Source: JACVRW01 sp963837445
GTDB taxonomy: Bacteria; Actinomycetota; Thermoleophilia; Solirubrobacterales; Thermoleophilaceae
Reading direction: 5' to 3'
Assembly (NCBI GenBank): GCA_963837445.1
Contig: CAWINK010000020.1
Coordinates: 1-64,000 of the forward strand
Length of the DNA: 64,000 bases
The position numbers were made by a program, and so were the translations under genes. The notes under the pieces were generated by a model, which was not told where the DNA came from, made no database searches, and was given only the letters and a program-made list of their open reading frames with translations. Of this stretch, positions 51,557 to 59,359 are shown piece by piece. Each line of letters opens with the position of its first letter. The first letter of the stretch is position 1.

Positions 51557-53989
51557 TTACACGTCCAGGTTCGTGACTTCGCGTGCATGGTCTTCGATGA
51601 ACTTGCGCCGCGGCTCGACGCTGTCTCCCATGAGCATCGAGAAGACCTCCGATGCCTGGAGGTCCTCACCGACCTCAACCTGTTGGAGCGTGCGATTCTC
51701 GGGATCCATCGTCGTGTCGAACAGCTGGTCGGCGTTCATCTCGCCGAGGCCCTTGAAGCGCTGCAACGGCACGCCGTCGCGGCAGATCTCGATCACCCTC
51801 GTGCGCAGCTCCTCGAACGACAGCGCATCGTTCTCCTTCTTGCCGAGCGTCACGTGGAAGGGCGGGGCGCCGGCGAGCGCCTGGAGCTCCTTGTGGATGT
51901 TCACGAAGCCGGTGTACGCAGGCGTTTCGAACAGGGCGCGGGCCAGCCTGTAGGTCTTTGCCGTGCCGGTCTTGCGCTCGATCACCATGGCCACGACCTC
52001 GGTGTCGTTCACCTCGACGAGCGAGGTCTCGTAGGCCTCGCCCTCGTGGTCGTCCGCCTTGAGCAGGGCGATAACGGCCTCCGGGTCCGTGGCGCCCTCG
52101 TCGAGCAGCGAGGACTCCTCCAGGAAGCTGATCGGGTCGTGCCCCCACTCCGCCCTGAGCGCGGCCGCCCAGCCCTCGTACTGCTTCAAGAGGCGGCCGT
52201 ACTTCTGCCAGCGCGCGTGCGTGAGGCTGAAGGCGTTGCCCTCGCGGTCTGATACCTCGAGCTTCTCGAGCTTGTCGCGCAGCAGGACCTCCTCGAGCTC
52301 CGACTCCTTCTCGATGTAGACGTCCTGCTTGCCCGACTTGATCTTGTAGAGCGGCGGCTTCGCGATGTAGACGTAGCCGGCGTCGATCAGCTCGGGCATC
52401 TCGCGGTAGAGGAAGGTGAGCACGAGCGTCCGGATGTGGGCGCCGTCCACGTCCGCGTCCGTCATCACGATCACCTTGTGGTAGCGGGCGTTCGTGATGT
52501 CGAACTCCTCGCGGATCCCGGTGCCGATCGCCGTGATCAGCGCCTGGATCTCCTTGTTCGAGAGCACCTTGTCGATCCGGTTCTTCTCGACATTGATGAT
52601 CTTCCCGCGCAGGGGCAGGATCGCCTGCGTGTTGCGGTCGCGCCCCTGCTTCGCAGAGCCGCCGGCTGAGTCACCCTCGACGATGAAGAGCTCAGCCAGC
52701 GCGGGGTCGCGGACGGAGCAGTCGGCCAGCTTGCCGGGCAGCGTGGAGTTCTCGAGCGCCGACTTGCGCCGGGTCAGGTCCCTCGCCTTGCGAGCGGCGT
52801 CACGCGCGCGAGCGGCATCGACCGACTTGCGGATCGCCTGGCGCGCCTCGGCCGGGTTCTCCTCGAGGAACTCGGCCAGGCCCTTGTTCACGGCGGCCTG
52901 CACGAAGCCCTCGACCGGCGGGTTGCCGAGCTTGGTCTTGGTCTGGCCCTCGAACTGAGGATCGGCGATCTTCACCGAGATGATCGCGGTGAGACCCTCG
53001 CGCACGTCCTCGCCCTGGAGGTTCGGGTCCTTCTCCTTCAGCTCGCCGACCTGACGTGCGTACGTATTGATCGTGCGGGTGAGCGCGGAGCGGAAGCCCG
53101 ACAGGTGAGTTCCGCCCTCGTGCGTGTTGATGTTGTTGGCGAAGGAGAGGAGCGCCTCCTGGTAGGAGTCGTTCCACTGGAGCGCGACCTCGACCTCGCC
53201 CACATCGCTCGAGTCCTCGATGTAGACGATCTTCTGGTGCAGCGGCGTCCGCGTGCCCTGGCTGTGCAGGTATTTGACGAAGTCGCGAATGCCACCGTCG
53301 TACTTGAAGGTCGTCTCGAAGCGTTCGCCGCGCTCGTCGCGGAAGGAGATCCTGAGGCCCTTCGTGAGGAACGCCATCTCGCGGAAGCGCTGCTCGAGCG
53401 TCGCGCGGTCATACTCGATCGTCTCGAAGATCTCGAGGTCGGGCAGGAACGTGATGCTGGTACCGCGGCGATCGGTCTTCTCGCCCTTCGCGAGTGCACC
53501 CATCGGGGCGCCGCGCTCGTAGGACTGCGTGTACTCGTGGCCGTCGCGCCAGATCGTGAGATGCAGCCACTCGGAGAGGGCGTTCACGACCGAGACGCCG
53601 ACGCCGTGCAGTCCGCCCGACACCTTGTAGCCACCGCCATCGCCGAACTTCCCGCCGGCGTGAAGCACCGTGAGGACGACCTCGGCCGCCGGCTTCTTCT
53701 CCTTGGCCATGATGTCCACGGGGATGCCGCGGCCGTTGTCGATGACCGTGACGCTGTTGTCCGGGTGGATGACGATCTCCACCTCGGAGGCCTCGCCGGC
53801 GAGCGCCTCGTCGACGGAGTTGTCCATCACTTCGTAGATCAGGTGGTGGAGACCGCGCTGGCCCGTGGAGCCGATGTACATGCCCGGGCGCTTGCGGACG
53901 GCCTCGAGGCCCTCCAGGACGGTGATGTCCTGAGCGCGATATGACCCGTTCTTCTTCGGGGCGTCCTTCTTCTCGGGCTGCTCCGCCAA
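51557..53989 (-). CDS. gyrB: DNA gyrase subunit B
   Basis: The 810-residue protein has a GHKL ATPase domain (VMDNSVDEALAGE, VIDNGRGIPVD, GGLHGVGVSVVNALSE), a TOPRIM domain (EGDSAGGSAKQGRDR about 438; DADVDGAHIRT about 513) and the C-terminal RFKGLGEMNADQL. Between about residues 555 and 730 there is an extra segment of some 165-175 residues, as in proteobacterial GyrB (E. coli 804 aa); most actinobacterial GyrB proteins are about 640-690 aa. Start TTG with an AAGGA site. A hairpin CCGCAGG/CCTGCGG (54030-54059) and a terminator-like element lie in its leader. Confidence 0.97.
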   Translation of the reverse strand: MAEQPEKKDAPKKNGSYRAQDITVLEGLEAVRKRPGMYIGSTGQRGLHHLIYEVMDNSVDEALAGEASEVEIVIHPDNSVTVIDNGRGIPVDIMAKEKKPAAEVVLTVLHAGGKFGDGGGYKVSGGLHGVGVSVVNALSEWLHLTIWRDGHEYTQSYERGAPMGALAKGEKTDRRGTSITFLPDLEIFETIEYDRATLEQRFREMAFLTKGLRISFRDERGERFETTFKYDGGIRDFVKYLHSQGTRTPLHQKIVYIEDSSDVGEVEVALQWNDSYQEALLSFANNINTHEGGTHLSGFRSALTRTINTYARQVGELKEKDPNLQGEDVREGLTAIISVKIADPQFEGQTKTKLGNPPVEGFVQAAVNKGLAEFLEENPAEARQAIRKSVDAARARDAARKARDLTRRKSALENSTLPGKLADCSVRDPALAELFIVEGDSAGGSAKQGRDRNTQAILPLRGKIINVEKNRIDKVLSNKEIQALITAIGTGIREEFDITNARYHKVIVMTDADVDGAHIRTLVLTFLYREMPELIDAGYVYIAKPPLYKIKSGKQDVYIEKESELEEVLLRDKLEKLEVSDREGNAFSLTHARWQKYGRLLKQYEGWAAALRAEWGHDPISFLEESSLLDEGATDPEAVIALLKADDHEGEAYETSLVEVNDTEVVAMVIERKTGTAKTYRLARALFETPAYTGFVNIHKELQALAGAPPFHVTLGKKENDALSFEELRTRVIEICRDGVPLQRFKGLGEMNADQLFDTTMDPENRTLQQVEVGEDLQASEVFSMLMGDSVEPRRKFIEDHAREVTNLDV

Positions 53990-54087
53990 GTTGTTCCTTC
54001 CATCTCGTGGGCGCGAATGGCGCCCAACTCCGCAGGCGCTTCAGCACCCGCCCCTGCGGGCACGGCTGGCGCCCGCTGATTACCACG

Positions 54088-54127
54088 AAAAGCCCCGACT
54101 CGGACCTCTCTCAGGCCGGGTCGGGGC
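54088..54127 (-). terminator. Rho-independent terminator, possible attenuator ahead of gyrB
   Basis: On the minus strand a 12-bp stem GCCCCGACCCGG / CCGAGTCGGGGC (one G-T pair), 12-nt loop, then TTTT. It can end transcripts of the dnaA-dnaN-recF-DUF721 series. However, a TAGTAT -10 (54153-54148) and an 8-codon frame ATG...TGA (54134-54111, MYRPDPA) start just upstream and overlap the stem, so it may instead be a leader attenuator for gyrB. Confidence 0.65.
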
Positions 54128-54229
54128 GGTACATAAGACCGCTCTGGATACTAGCAGGCTACCCCTCTGCCCGGACGGTTGCGCGGGTTACAAAATCCCC
54201 GCAAATCGCAACAAATTAGTACCGTCTGA
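54128..54229 (-). promoter_or_regulatory. Probable gyrB promoter region
   Basis: This 102-bp stretch is clearly more AT-rich than its surroundings (TTTGTTGC, GATTTGCGGGGATTTTG). On the minus strand it contains TAGCCT and TAGTAT, either of which could be a -10 for gyrB. No good TTGACA-like -35 at standard spacing. No gene seen. Confidence 0.4.
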
Positions 54230-54556
54230 CTATTGGTTCGGGGCCGAACCGATGACGAAGCGCAACTTCTTCACCGAACCGGTCGCAGGACGCCCCGATT
54301 CGCCGGCGAGAGCAGCCCCGAAACGGGTGAGCAGATCCGGCCCGAGCAGCTCGAGCTCCTGCGCCCAAACGGCGGACTCGCAAGCAACCGTGACCACCCC
54401 GTCGCGCTCCGATATCGGCGTGGCCGCGGCGGCCAGACCGGGGCCCGCGACGTCGGCCCAGACGGCCTGCACGCGGGCGAGCTGGGTGGTCGGCTCGGCA
54501 TCGCGCACGACGCCCTCCAGAGCCAGGGACAGGGCGCGTGGGGCGAGCCGCCTCAC
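54230..54556 (-). CDS. DUF721 family protein (DciA-like)
   Basis: The 108-residue protein has the DUF721 pattern: ARVQAVWADVAGPGLAAAATPI, VTVACESAVWAQELELL and LLTRFGAAL. In bacteria lacking DnaC/DnaI, DUF721/DciA proteins load or interact with the replicative helicase DnaB; its place between recF and gyrB is standard in actinobacteria. Start GTG overlaps the recF stop (GTGA). Confidence 0.9.
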   Translation of the reverse strand: MRRLAPRALSLALEGVVRDAEPTTQLARVQAVWADVAGPGLAAAATPISERDGVVTVACESAVWAQELELLGPDLLTRFGAALAGESGRPATGSVKKLRFVIGSAPNQ

Positions 54557-55710
54557 GCGGCCACCGCCCGCGGTCCGCCGCTCACGGTGCCGTCCGCTAT
54601 CCGGATCAGCCCGCCCGTGGCCAGGGCCGTGCCCGGCACGTGCTCAGCCTCTGTCGTCGTGACCACCGCCTGCCCGCCGGAGCGCAGCAGCTCCGCGAGC
54701 AGCTCCCGCCGCTCCGCGTCGAGCTCCGACATGACGTCGTCGAGGAGCATCAGCGGCGGGCGGGCGCGGCGTTCGGCGAGGAGCGCCCGCTCGGCGAACA
54801 GGAGCGCGAGCAGGGCGGCCCGCTGCTGGCCCTGCGAGCCGTAGGCGCGCAGGGACGCGTCGCCGAGCAGGAGCTGGAGCTCGTCGCGGTGCGGACCGTG
54901 TGCGGTGAAGCCGCGGTCCAGGTCGGCCTGGCGGCGCTCGGCCAGCTCGGCGGCGAGGCCGTCGGCGTCGGCGGCCGCCGAGCGCGGGCGGTAGCGCAGC
55001 TCCGCCTCACCCGGCAGGCCGAGGCTTGTGGCCAGCTCGCTGAAGAGCGGGCGCAGACCGTCGATCGCCTCGGCGCGGTCCTGCATGAGCTGGATCCCGT
55101 GGCGGGCCAGCTCCGCATCCCAGGCGTCGAGCGCGGCCGGGCTCGCGGCTCCGGCGCGCACGCGGGCCACGAGGGCATTGCGCTGCGCGAGCGCGCGCGA
55201 GTAGGAGCTGCGCGTCTCCGCGCGACTCGGCCAGAGGGCCGCCACGACCTGATCGAGGTGGGCACGCCGCGCGGCCGGTGCCCCCTTGACCAGCTCGAGC
55301 CGCTCCGGGAGAAAGACGCTGGCCAGCGGACGCACGGCCACGGCCGACAGGCTGTCCACAGGGCTGCCGTCCACTCGCATGTGCTTGGCCTCGCCGGGCT
55401 GGAATCCGACCTCGATGCGGTGCTCCCCGTCGTCTCCCGCCAGGTCGAGCACCACCCGCGCCACACCCTCGCCGCCGCGGCGCACAAGCTCGCGCTCGTT
55501 CGAGGTGCGTGGTGAGCGCGCGGTGCAGCCGAAGTAGAGCGCCTCGAGCAGATTGGTCTTGCCGGCGCCGTTCGGGCCCGCCACAACGGTGAGGCCCTCG
55601 CTGAGCTCGACCTCGGCGAGCTCGTAGTTGCGGAAGTCGCGCAGCTGGATGCGCCTAACCCCAAGGGGGCTGTGCCCCCTTACCTCCGGCTTCGCCGGAC
55701 TAACCCCCAT
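54553..55710 (-). CDS. recF: DNA replication and repair protein RecF
   Basis: The 385-residue SMC-like ATPase has Walker A GPNGAGKTN, the signature region YGSQGQQRAALLAL and Walker B LMLLDDVMSELD. It loads RecA at gaps. The normal N-terminus (VRRIQLRDFRNYE) is preceded by 18 residues encoded by a double palindrome (55655-55707). The codon where RecF usually starts is GTT here, and ATG 55710, four bases after dnaN, is the only usable start. So the native start seems to have been replaced. Confidence 0.95.
   Translation of the reverse strand: MGVSPAKPEVRGHSPLGVRRIQLRDFRNYELAEVELSEGLTVVAGPNGAGKTNLLEALYFGCTARSPRTSNERELVRRGGEGVARVVLDLAGDDGEHRIEVGFQPGEAKHMRVDGSPVDSLSAVAVRPLASVFLPERLELVKGAPAARRAHLDQVVAALWPSRAETRSSYSRALAQRNALVARVRAGAASPAALDAWDAELARHGIQLMQDRAEAIDGLRPLFSELATSLGLPGEAELRYRPRSAAADADGLAAELAERRQADLDRGFTAHGPHRDELQLLLGDASLRAYGSQGQQRAALLALLFAERALLAERRARPPLMLLDDVMSELDAERRELLAELLRSGGQAVVTTTEAEHVPGTALATGGLIRIADGTVSGGPRAVAA
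55655..55707. repeat. Double palindrome with flanking 8-bp direct repeats, inside the recF start
   Basis: Two hairpins in tandem: AAGGGGGC-TGT-GCCCCCTT (55663-55681) and TCCGGC-TTC-GCCGGA (55685-55699). They are bounded by CTAACCCC at 55655-55662 and 55700-55707. The arrangement resembles a REP-like palindromic unit with duplicated flanks. No second copy was noticed in this window. Confidence 0.65.
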
Positions 55711-55714
55711 ATAC

Positions 55715-56827
55715 CTAGACGTTTAGACGAATCGGCATGACGAGGTAGCGGAAGCCGGCGTCCTCGTCCCCGGACTGGATCAGGCCGGGACGCAGCGGGC
55801 TGATCAGCTTGAGAAGCAGCTCGTCCGACTCGGCGCTCTCCAGCCCCTCGCGGAAGAACTCCGGGTTGAAGCCGATCTCGAGCGTCTCACCGGCAAAGGG
55901 CACCGGCAGCGACTCGCTGGCCTCGCCCACGTCCGGGGTCTGCGCCGACACGTCGAGCGTGCCCTCCGAGAAGCGCAGCCGCAGCGGCGCGTTCTTCTGC
56001 GCGAGCAGGCCGACGCGGCGAACGACGTCGAGGAGCTCGTCGCGGTTCACCCGCAGCTCATGCTCGTACGCCTCGGGGAGGAGCTGCTGATAGTTCGGGA
56101 AGCGGCCCTCGACGAGCCGAGAGGACAGCACGATGTCGTCGACGGTGAAGACGACCTGGTTCTCAAGTGCGGCCACGGCGATGGTCTCGGCGGTGCCGGC
56201 CGACGCGATCCGGCCGAGCTCCTGCAAGGTCCTGGCCGGCACGTTCGCCTCGAGCGCTCCGCTCAGCTCGGAGTCGAGCTTGGTCTCCTTGACGCCCAGG
56301 CGATACGAGTCCGTGGCGACCATGCGCAGCTCGTTGCCGCTGGCGGTCACGAGCACGCCGGTGAGGTGCGGGCGCGTCTCGTCTCGCGATGCGGCGCGGG
56401 CGACGCGGGCGATCGTGTCGACGAAGGCCGCGGCCGGGACGGTGATGCTCCCGTCGGCGGGCGCCTCCGGCAGCTTGGGAAAGTCCTCGGTGGGCAGCGT
56501 GCGCAGGTGAAACTTCGCCGGACCTGACACGAGCTCCACATCCTGCTCCGCGCTCCGGTACTCCAGCGTCAGGTCGTCCTTCGGCAACGAGCGGACCACA
56601 TCGAGGAGGAGCCGCCCGGGGACGACGGCCTGGCCGGGCGTGGAGTCGGTGGTCTCAAGGGCAACGCGGACGCCAAGCTCCATGTCGGTTGCCTGGAGCT
56701 CGGCCTTTCCGTCGTCCACGCGGAGGAGGACGCCGGCGAGGGAGGGAACGGGACCGCGGGTGGATGCGCCGCGCACGGCAACGCCGAGGCGAGCGAGGAA
56801 CGTTTCACGGGAAACGGTGAGCTTCAA
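55715..56827 (-). CDS. dnaN: DNA polymerase III beta subunit (sliding clamp)
   Basis: The 370-residue clamp has three similar domains, beginning LKLTVSRETFLARLG and ending FRYLVMPIRLNV, the classic C-terminal MPxR motif. It tethers polymerase to DNA. The start is TTG 56827 by family fit; an upstream ATG (56941) would add 38 residues spanning the dnaA-dnaN gap and is rejected. The codons for VSRET contain a parS-like palindrome. Confidence 0.96.
   Translation of the reverse strand: MKLTVSRETFLARLGVAVRGASTRGPVPSLAGVLLRVDDGKAELQATDMELGVRVALETTDSTPGQAVVPGRLLLDVVRSLPKDDLTLEYRSAEQDVELVSGPAKFHLRTLPTEDFPKLPEAPADGSITVPAAAFVDTIARVARAASRDETRPHLTGVLVTASGNELRMVATDSYRLGVKETKLDSELSGALEANVPARTLQELGRIASAGTAETIAVAALENQVVFTVDDIVLSSRLVEGRFPNYQQLLPEAYEHELRVNRDELLDVVRRVGLLAQKNAPLRLRFSEGTLDVSAQTPDVGEASESLPVPFAGETLEIGFNPEFFREGLESAESDELLLKLISPLRPGLIQSGDEDAGFRYLVMPIRLNV
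56802..56815. promoter_or_regulatory. parS-like ParB-binding site in dnaN
   Basis: GTTTCACGGGAAAC, one mismatch from the bacterial parS core GTTTCACGTGAAAC. It lies within the first codons of dnaN (VSRET). The mismatch breaks one central base of the palindrome. Confidence 0.55.
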
Positions 56828-56950
56828 AGGATGCTGCCTATCTGGATAGAGGTGATTGGAGGGTGTTGAGAAGTTGATATCCGGGGCGATGCGGCTTGGA
56901 GAGTGACATCGCCCATGTGCGGAAGCTGTTGATTCTTCCATTCACAGCGG
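56828..56950. other. dnaA-dnaN intergenic region
   Basis: This 123-bp gap is less GC-rich than the flanks, with GAGAAGTTGATATCC and CTATCTGGATAG (5-bp inverted repeat). Actinobacterial oriC usually lies here, but I find no exact TTGTCCACA or TTATCCACA box, and the gap is short. It probably holds the dnaN promoter. Confidence 0.4.
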
Positions 56951-58306
56951 TCAGGACGAGGGACGGCCCAGTCGGCGGCGCAGGTTGTCAACCGCACTGC
57001 GCACAGAGTCGTCGCTGTTGATGGCGGCGCTCACCCGGTTCACGGCGTGCAACACGGTCGTGTGATTGCGCCCGCCGATGCCGCGGCCTATCTCCGGAAG
57101 GCTGTGCTCGGTGAGCTCGCGGGCGAGGAACATCGCGACCTGGCGGGCGGTGGCTACGGTCGGCCGCCGGTCGCGTGCCAGGAGCGCCGCTCGTTCGACC
57201 CCGAACTCCTGTGCGGCGGCGTCGAGGATCTCGCCGATCCCGCACGCATCCTTGGCGGCGTCCTCGCCGAGCCTCCGCAGCACGTGCCGCACGAGTGCCG
57301 GCGTGGTCGGCTCGCTCTTGAGTGACGCGTAGGCGACCACGCGGATGAGCGCCCCCTCGAGCGCACGCACGCTGGTGGTCACGCGGTCGGCGATCTCGGC
57401 GATCACCTCGGGCGCCACGTCGAGCTCGTCAAGCCGGGCGCGCTTGGCGAGGATCGCGCGGCGGACCTCGCAGTCGGGGGTGTCGAGCTCGACGACCAGT
57501 CCGGAGCCGAAGCGCTCGGTGAGGCGGTCCTCGAGCCCGGGAATGTCCTCAGGCGCGCAATCGGAGGTCATCACGAGCTGGCGACCGGCGTCCAGCAGCG
57601 CGTTGAACGTGTGGAAGAACTCCTCCCGCGTACGCGCGCGGCCGGCGAGGAACTGCACGTCGTCGATCAGGACCACGTCCGCGCCGCGGAAGCGTTGCTT
57701 GAAGTCGGCCGTGCTCTTGACGCGCACCGCCTCGACGAACTCGCTCGTGAACTCCTCGATCGTGGCGTAGCGCACCTTCAGGCCCGATCCGAAGCGCTCG
57801 ACGTAGTTGCCGATCGCGTGGAGGAGGTGCGTCTTGCCGATCCCGGGCGAGCCGTGCAGGAAGAGCGGGTTGTAGGAGTGGGCCGGCAGTTCTGCCACGG
57901 CCAGGGCGGCCCCGTGGGCGAAGCGGTTGCCGGACCCGATCACGAACTGGTCGAACGTGTACTTCGGGTTCAGCCTGTCGCGCTGGTGGACGACCCCGTT
58001 TCCGTTCCCCGCCGCCGCACCGTCCTGGCCATTGCCCTCGCCCGCGGCCGGGGCCTTCCAGTCGTCGCCGACCACCTCGACGGTCGCGCCCGGATCGAAG
58101 CGAGCGGCCGCGGCGCGGCGCAACAGCGGCAGATAGCGCTCGGCGACCGACATCCGGATGTGCTCGGGCGCGCGCACGTACACCGTGAGGCCATGCACGC
58201 CGGCCAGCTCCAGCGGGTCGATCCAGATGTGGAACTTGAAGTCCGGAGTCTCCCTGCGGAGCTCGTCGCGGATGTCGTCCCAGATCTCGTCGGGCTGTGG
58301 TGGCAC
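56951..58306 (-). CDS. dnaA: Chromosomal replication initiator protein DnaA
   Basis: The 451-residue protein has N-terminal domain I (EIWDDIRDELRRETPDFKFH), a short variable linker, the AAA+ domain (Walker A GSPGIGKTHL about 157-166; Walker B VVLIDDVQFL about 212) and a C-terminal helix-turn-helix with GGRNHTTVLHAVNRV (about 414-428). It binds DnaA boxes and opens the origin. Start GTG 58306 is chosen by homology, with AGGAGG 13 nt upstream; a longer frame through the upstream gap is not credible. Confidence 0.97.
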   Translation of the reverse strand: MPPQPDEIWDDIRDELRRETPDFKFHIWIDPLELAGVHGLTVYVRAPEHIRMSVAERYLPLLRRAAAARFDPGATVEVVGDDWKAPAAGEGNGQDGAAAGNGNGVVHQRDRLNPKYTFDQFVIGSGNRFAHGAALAVAELPAHSYNPLFLHGSPGIGKTHLLHAIGNYVERFGSGLKVRYATIEEFTSEFVEAVRVKSTADFKQRFRGADVVLIDDVQFLAGRARTREEFFHTFNALLDAGRQLVMTSDCAPEDIPGLEDRLTERFGSGLVVELDTPDCEVRRAILAKRARLDELDVAPEVIAEIADRVTTSVRALEGALIRVVAYASLKSEPTTPALVRHVLRRLGEDAAKDACGIGEILDAAAQEFGVERAALLARDRRPTVATARQVAMFLARELTEHSLPEIGRGIGGRNHTTVLHAVNRVSAAINSDDSVRSAVDNLRRRLGRPSS

Positions 58307-58514
58307 GGGCTGTCGCGACCCTCCTGAAGGGCCTAGGTCGAATGACTGTGAACGGGGAGGGACGGGCGGGGAGATCGGCCCGGGCGGGGAAATCACGGCG
58401 GCCCCCGCCGCCCTCGGCGAGGCGAGTGTACACCTGCCCCAATCGCTCCGAGTGAGGCGCCGGGAGGCGGCTCCGCAAAACGCGAGAAAAGCGTCGCGGG
58501 GCCAATCGGACGGG

Positions 58515-58523
58515 TTGTCCACA
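58515..58523 (+). promoter_or_regulatory. DnaA box
   Basis: TTGTCCACA, the exact high-GC actinobacterial DnaA box, 60 bp before rpmH and about 210 bp upstream of dnaA. It probably serves autoregulation of dnaA and/or initiation. Confidence 0.65.
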
Positions 58524-58555
58524 GGAATTGCACAGGCGCGTGGTCGTCGATCTTG

Positions 58556-58561
58556 TACCCT
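58556..58561 (+). promoter_or_regulatory. -10 element of rpmH
   Basis: TACCCT ends 13 nt before the rpmH ATG. TTGCAC at 58528-58533 is a possible -35, but the 22-nt spacing is long. Confidence 0.4.
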
Positions 58562-58574
58562 GGCCTGCCAACCC

Positions 58575-58709
58575 ATGAAGCGCACCTATCAGCCCAAGAA
58601 GCGCAAGCGCGCCCGCACCCACGGCTTCCGTGCGCGTATGAGAACCCGTGCCGGCCGCGCTCTCCTGAAGCGTCGCCGCGACAAGGGCCGCAAGCGGCTC
58701 ACCCCTTAG
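58575..58709 (+). CDS. rpmH: 50S ribosomal protein L34
   Basis: The 44-residue protein MKRTYQPKKRKRARTHGF... has the family's invariant start and its GRALLKRRRDKGRKRL end. It is a structural protein of the large ribosomal subunit. It is first of the series rpmH-rnpA-yidD-yidC-jag-rsmG, with rnpA 3 bp away. Confidence 0.98.
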   Translation: MKRTYQPKKRKRARTHGFRARMRTRAGRALLKRRRDKGRKRLTP

Positions 58710-58712
58710 CCG

Positions 58713-59102
58713 ATGGCCGATCGTGCGCGTCGAAAGCGCCGCCGGCTATCCCGCAGCGGCGAGTTCGAGCGCGTGTACCGCGAGGGACGCTCCCATGCGA
58801 GCCGTCACCTCGTCGTCTACGCGTTCCCGCGCTCGGCCGACGACGACACCGAGCCGCGCCTGGGCGTCTCGGTGGGCCGCAAGCTCGGCGGCGCCGTTGA
58901 GCGCAACCGCATGAAGCGCCTGCTCCGGGAGGCCTTCTGGTCGAACTCCGAGGGCCTGCGCGAGGGGCACGACTTCGTCATCGTGGCCCGTCCCGCGGCC
59001 GGTGAGCTGGCGCGCGAGGGAGGCGAGCCGGCGATCGAGGAGGCCCTCCGCACGGTGCTGGCGGAGGCGGGGTTGGCGGCCGGCGAGGAGTCGTCCGCAT
59101 GA
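58713..59102 (+). CDS. rnpA: Ribonuclease P protein component
   Basis: The 129-residue basic protein has LSRSGEFERVYREGR, GVSVGRKLGGAVERNRMKRLLREAF (the RNR-box) and HDFVIVARPAAG. It binds RNase P RNA and assists tRNA 5' maturation. The stop overlaps the yidD start (ATGA). Confidence 0.96.
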   Translation: MADRARRKRRRLSRSGEFERVYREGRSHASRHLVVYAFPRSADDDTEPRLGVSVGRKLGGAVERNRMKRLLREAFWSNSEGLREGHDFVIVARPAAGELAREGGEPAIEEALRTVLAEAGLAAGEESSA

Positions 59103-59356
59103 GCGCCGTCCGGTCGATTGCGACGGCGCCGCTGCGCTTCTACCAGCGCGCGATCTCGCCCGCGATCCCGGCCCGCTGCAAGTACCATCCGAGCTGTTCC
59201 GAGTACGCCGTGCAGGCGGTCCGCCGCTACGGTGTGCTGCGAGGTGTCGTGCTGGCCGCCTGGCGGTTGCTTCGCTGCAACCCCTGGAGTCACGGCGGCG
59301 TCGACTTCGTGGAGGACCAGAAGCTGTTCCGCGCACCGCCCCACGCCCAGCGCTAG
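59099..59356 (+). CDS. yidD: Membrane protein insertion efficiency factor YidD
   Basis: The 85-residue protein has PLRFYQRAISPAIPARCKYHPSCSEYAVQAV (key CKYHPSCSEYA motif) and RLLRCNPWSHGGVD. It is a small amphipathic protein that helps YidC-dependent insertion. It lies between rnpA (4-bp overlap) and yidC (3-bp gap). Confidence 0.96.
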   Translation: MSAVRSIATAPLRFYQRAISPAIPARCKYHPSCSEYAVQAVRRYGVLRGVVLAAWRLLRCNPWSHGGVDFVEDQKLFRAPPHAQR

Positions 59357-59359
59357 CCC

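Larger units (their letters stand above)
58307..58574. other. dnaA-rpmH intergenic region, candidate origin
   Basis: This 268-bp gene-free region between divergent dnaA and rpmH has one exact DnaA box (58515-58523), a CGGCGG/CCGCCG hairpin (58396-58410) and a short less GC-rich stretch (GCAAAACGCGAGAAAAGCG, 58474-58492). Only one perfect box is seen, so this may be part of oriC or only the dnaA regulatory region. Confidence 0.45.

Noticed and set aside
54030..54059. CCGCAGG/CCTGCGG inverted repeat in the gyrB leader as an operator
   Set aside because: Only 7 bp with a 16-nt loop in GC-rich DNA; may be a minor leader hairpin but not strong enough for a separate call.
56828..56941. N-terminal extension of DnaN from ATG 56941
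   Set aside because: Would add 38 residues without family similarity and cover the dnaA-dnaN gap; TTG 56827 gives the normal sliding-clamp start.
58307..58585. N-terminal extension of DnaA toward rpmH
   Set aside because: Would overlap rpmH and encode Pro-rich sequence unrelated to domain I; GTG 58306 begins the conserved domain.
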